A DNA stretch of 64,000 nucleotides, taken from positions 127,535,503-127,599,502 of the forward strand of contig CM041783.1 of NCBI GenBank assembly GCA_023374045.1, written 5' to 3'. The notes below the pieces were generated by a model. The model searched no databases. It had not been told where the DNA came from and saw nothing but the letters and a program-made list of their open reading frames with translations. This DNA comes from Limonium bicolor (taxonomy: Eukaryota; Streptophyta; Magnoliopsida; Caryophyllales; Plumbaginaceae). Shown here in pieces: positions 60,901-64,000 of this stretch. Each line of letters starts with the position of its first letter. Within the stretch, counting starts at the first letter, position 1. The translations under genes were made by a program, and so were the position numbers.

Positions 60901-61785
60901 ATCGAGTAGGCAACTTTAGACAGCTTTATCACCCAAACCAGTGAGAATCAGCCTTGGCCATTAACATGAAAGTTGTAGAGGGATTAGATATATTCAAAAC
61001 AAGCTGAAGAACACGAAATTTGGCTGAGAAACGAAGAAGTTATGGCGAGATGAAGTTTACCTGATTCCAGGAAAAACTGGAATTCTGGGTTACGAATTCG
61101 CAAGGAGACAACTTTGGATAAACTTTCCGGTCATTGTAGAAGGAGTTAGATGGTGTGGGAGTAATGTTTGGAAAGAGGAAAGATAGGAGAATCGAATGAA
61201 ACAGACGGCATACCAAATGGTAGAGTAGAGAAAAAGATATAGGCGTCTAAAGATCGACCCATGACATGCCAAAACTGAAGGAAACTTAATCGATTTAGCT
61301 AACTCTGGTGCTGACTGGGCGCGACACGTGTCCCGAGGCGCGCGGCTGAGTCAGCTGGCCCTGGACACGTCAGCAACCTCCAAAATTTTGGCTCTAAACT
61401 TCAATTTATCATAACTTTGGCTAGGATGATCCGTTTTTAACGTTCTTTTTATCAATCTTCTTGGTTTTCCATAACCTTTTTATTGGTGTAGTTTTCATGG
61501 CCTGATTTGACCATTCTCAAAAAGTCAATCCTAGCAAGGCTTTTGAAGCTTTAAGGTTTCTATGATTTTATTTTGACTTTTAAGCCTTAAATCAATGTTC
61601 AAAATATTTCTAAAATCTTTATAATATAATTGGAGTGTCTTGAAATTTTCCAAAGATTTATTGACTTATAAATCTCACTATTAAATTCCTAATACCATAT
61701 AATAAATTAATATTTAATAGTATTATTTAGGGTTTACTAAAAGAAATCCCCTGAATTAATTTAAATTAATTTATGGGGTATTTCA
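57918..61785 (-). mobile_element. Element E right LTR (5' LTR, 3.9 kb)
   Basis: It runs from TGTAACGCCCC to GGGGTATTTCA, and its last 90 bp match 37985-38074. The length suits the Tekay/Del clade. Contents include a 63-bp piece shared with element B (58766-58828), a short imperfect duplication around GACCTCCGCTG (58579-58655), an AT-rich central part and an AT run at 59722-59747. No supported gene; the small frames are unrecognised. Confidence 0.93.
58766..58828. repeat. 63-bp segment shared with the body of element B
   Basis: Counterpart of 15895-15957, 58 of 63 bases identical by eye. Confidence 0.8.
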
Positions 61786-64000
61786 AAATCTTTATAATAT
61801 ATTCATTCTCTTTTAATGAATATTTCTTATATTATAAATGTTATAACCTTTATAAATTTTTAAACCATATTATAAATTTTTTTTCTAAAATTCCCATTAT
61901 TTCCGAACAACACTTATTTTCTTAAATATTTACAAAATCCACCACATGATTTATATAATGTTATATTATAGTTATATAACATATATTATGACATTTATGT
62001 CATTAAAACAATTATAACATATAGTTATAAATTGTTATAAAATACCAAATGTACCATAGCATTCTCGGTTTTATTTAATTCCACCATACTTTCAGATTTT
62101 ACAAATCAACCCCAAATTATATTCCATTGTCACACTTATAATATTTACCTTATATTATAATCCTTAAACCTTAATATAATTATAATATATAGTTTTAAAA
62201 GGTTATAATTGCCGAACAGACCCTAGGGTCTGTTTTAATTTAATTCCTTCCACCTAACTTTGTATAATTACCAAATCTCCCCAATTTATAATATATAGTT
62301 TCCTTATGTCATTAAAACTATATATTATACATATATCTTAATAAAACCTTATATATAACTCCAAAAATTACCAAACTATACCAAAAGGTTATAAACATCA
62401 TTCCTAACCTTACACTTTCAATATTTATGGTTTCCACCATATATGTTACCTATATGTAACAATGATATAAAATATCATATATTATACTTATATAATCCAT
62501 ATTAACTCCAAATTTAACCAAATAAACTCCTAAAAATTCCTAATGACCCATAGGTGTATAAAATACCATTTTATACCCCAAACTTTCGGTAATCTCACAT
62601 ATACCAATATGTTATGTAATTTTTACATTTTAATACATAACTTAGTATAATTTGATAATTAAATTAATAAATCATCAAATCTGGGCAAAGTCTTTTGCTT
62701 GGTCAATGTTTGACTCCCAAACATCATTTTGACCCCACTTTCTCGGTAATTACATAGATTACCCCAAACTTTCCAATATTTACAATTTCACCCCAAAACT
62801 TTATAAAATATTATAATTTTTATTTAAATACATTTTAAATCCTAATTTTCGGCTATATTCACCTACAACCCTCTAATGTTTGTTTATTTATGGCTTTGAC
62901 CCCATACTTAATAGTAAGTACATAAATTAAATTAAATAAGCTTTTAAACTTAAATAAAATGGCCTAATGACATGGCCTTATTACAACTTTGCTTTATAAC
63001 ATAAAATTACACATAAATAGCTCAAAATATAATATAAGCTCTCACCCTTACTTTACTTTAATTATTTTTCCATATAATGTCATAATTTGACCATTATGTT
63101 AAATAAACCACTTAAATGACTAGCTTAATTTATCTAAGTCATTTTTTCCATAATTAGGTTAAAACTGCCCATTAATTATCTCCACTCTTGGCACATATTT
63201 AATATGAGCTGAAAAATCATAATAACATAAGTTTAAGGTGTTTATACCTTGATTTATGTACTTAAAGCCCTTATATTCATTCGGCAGCTTGGAGGAAAAA
63301 TCACCACAGCACTCACACATGTTTAATAAACCAAAATAAGATATGGTTACACTCCAAGCATGAGCTAACCATATGGAACAATTAAATGTAAGATTTAAGG
63401 CAAAAATCACCTTAAAAAAGGAATGGTAGTCTCAAATGGTTTTCGGCCTGAATCAAGAACACCACATGGTGTTAAATTCACCATAAAAACATGGGGAATA
63501 GCTAGACAACAGCAAGGTTCTATGGTAATACATTTTACCTTGGCAAAATGCCTTAAAGAATGATTTTTCTTTTGATTTTCGGCCACCCATGCTCCAAATG
63601 GTTAACACACTGAATCAACATGAAAATATGAATATTATGAGTGAATAAACTCATATAAAATAGAAGAAGAAAACCGGATGAAGAGTAAGAATCCTTAAGG
63701 TATGTTTTTACCTTATAATGTAAATTTTGACCACCTTGGTCCCAAAGCTTGCTTCAGCCGAGAATGGATGTTGTTCAAGGTTTAAAACACTGAGAATAAG
63801 CCATGGAAAGTGATAAATTATAAGCTCCATGTGTAGGTAATGAAGAGATGAAGAAAAAGAGCTAAAATATGCCTTAAACCATTACCTTAGGTGGAAAAGA
63901 GATTGATTTGCCTTGAATGCTCAAGAACACAGCTTGAGAGGTTTAGGAACCTCTAATGGCTCAGCTGGAATGGGACAAGAGGAAAGAGAAAGAAAGAAAA
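61786..64000. other. AT-rich flank, probably part of another LTR
   Basis: This is the DNA into which element E appears to have inserted; the expected duplication AAATC is at 61786-61790, but its partner is not in view. Style and phrases such as CCCCAAAACTTTATAAAA and TTTTCGGCT resemble the AT-rich part of family-A LTRs, but I cannot align it by eye. No gene is supported; the frame 63159-63410 is not recognised. Confidence 0.5.

Noticed and set aside
61786..64000. Host gene at the right edge
   Set aside because: AT-rich, no long frame and no splice-linked coding pattern; the style matches LTR sequence.

Overview
This is nuclear DNA of a flowering plant, probably a species with a large, repeat-rich genome. 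I cannot name it. Almost the whole window is nested LTR retrotransposons, and I see no ordinary host gene in its original setting. The evidence is long terminal repeats with TG...CA ends, tRNA primer-binding sites, polypurine tracts, matching 5-bp target duplications and Ty3/gypsy gag-pol coding remains. Most elements run on the minus strand, so on the plus strand each reads: 3' LTR, polypurine tract, body, primer-binding site, 5' LTR.

Layout. (1) 1-3442 is the right end of a family-C LTR. (2) 3446-37984 is a tandem non-coding element, family A, arranged body / LTR / body / LTR. Its first LTR is split by a complete, young non-coding element, family B (9185-23255, duplication TTTAT). The second A LTR preserves the empty target site. 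A and B have LTRs of about 5.8 and 4.6 kb and coding-free bodies of 4.3-4.9 kb, which fits LARD-type non-autonomous elements. (3) 37985-61785 is element E, a Ty3/gypsy chromovirus resembling the Tekay/Del clade (minus strand). Element A sits in its left LTR. A family-C solo LTR (39344-52770, duplication CGATC) sits in its integrase. That solo LTR is itself split by element D (41782-51499, plus strand, duplication CAATA), an Ogre/Tat-like non-autonomous element with one broken ORF and several tandem repeat arrays. (4) 61786-64000 is AT-rich DNA that looks like part of another LTR into which E inserted.

The outstanding feature is in element E. Between the gag zinc knuckle and the protease lies an uninterrupted reading frame for an AlkB-family Fe(II)/2-oxoglutarate dioxygenase (55464-56122). 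It keeps the HxD...H iron triad and the RxNxTxR 2-oxoglutarate motif. A candidate splice donor at the gag end (56359) has two candidate acceptors. One (56123) joins gag to AlkB in frame; the other (55368) skips AlkB and enters the pol side in the gag frame. This suggests a retrotransposon that captured a nucleic-acid demethylase and could choose by splicing between Gag-AlkB and Gag-Pol products. The surrounding gag-pol is dead: it carries eight in-frame stops, seven of them TAG, and a lost integrase glutamate, while AlkB is intact.

Elements A, B and E share LTR termini, polypurine tract and an initiator-Met primer site folded into a hairpin, so A and B may be mobilised by E-like elements. The LTRs of families B, C and D, embedded in AT-rich sequence, each carry GC-rich palindrome arrays; in B and C these repeat about every 73 bp.
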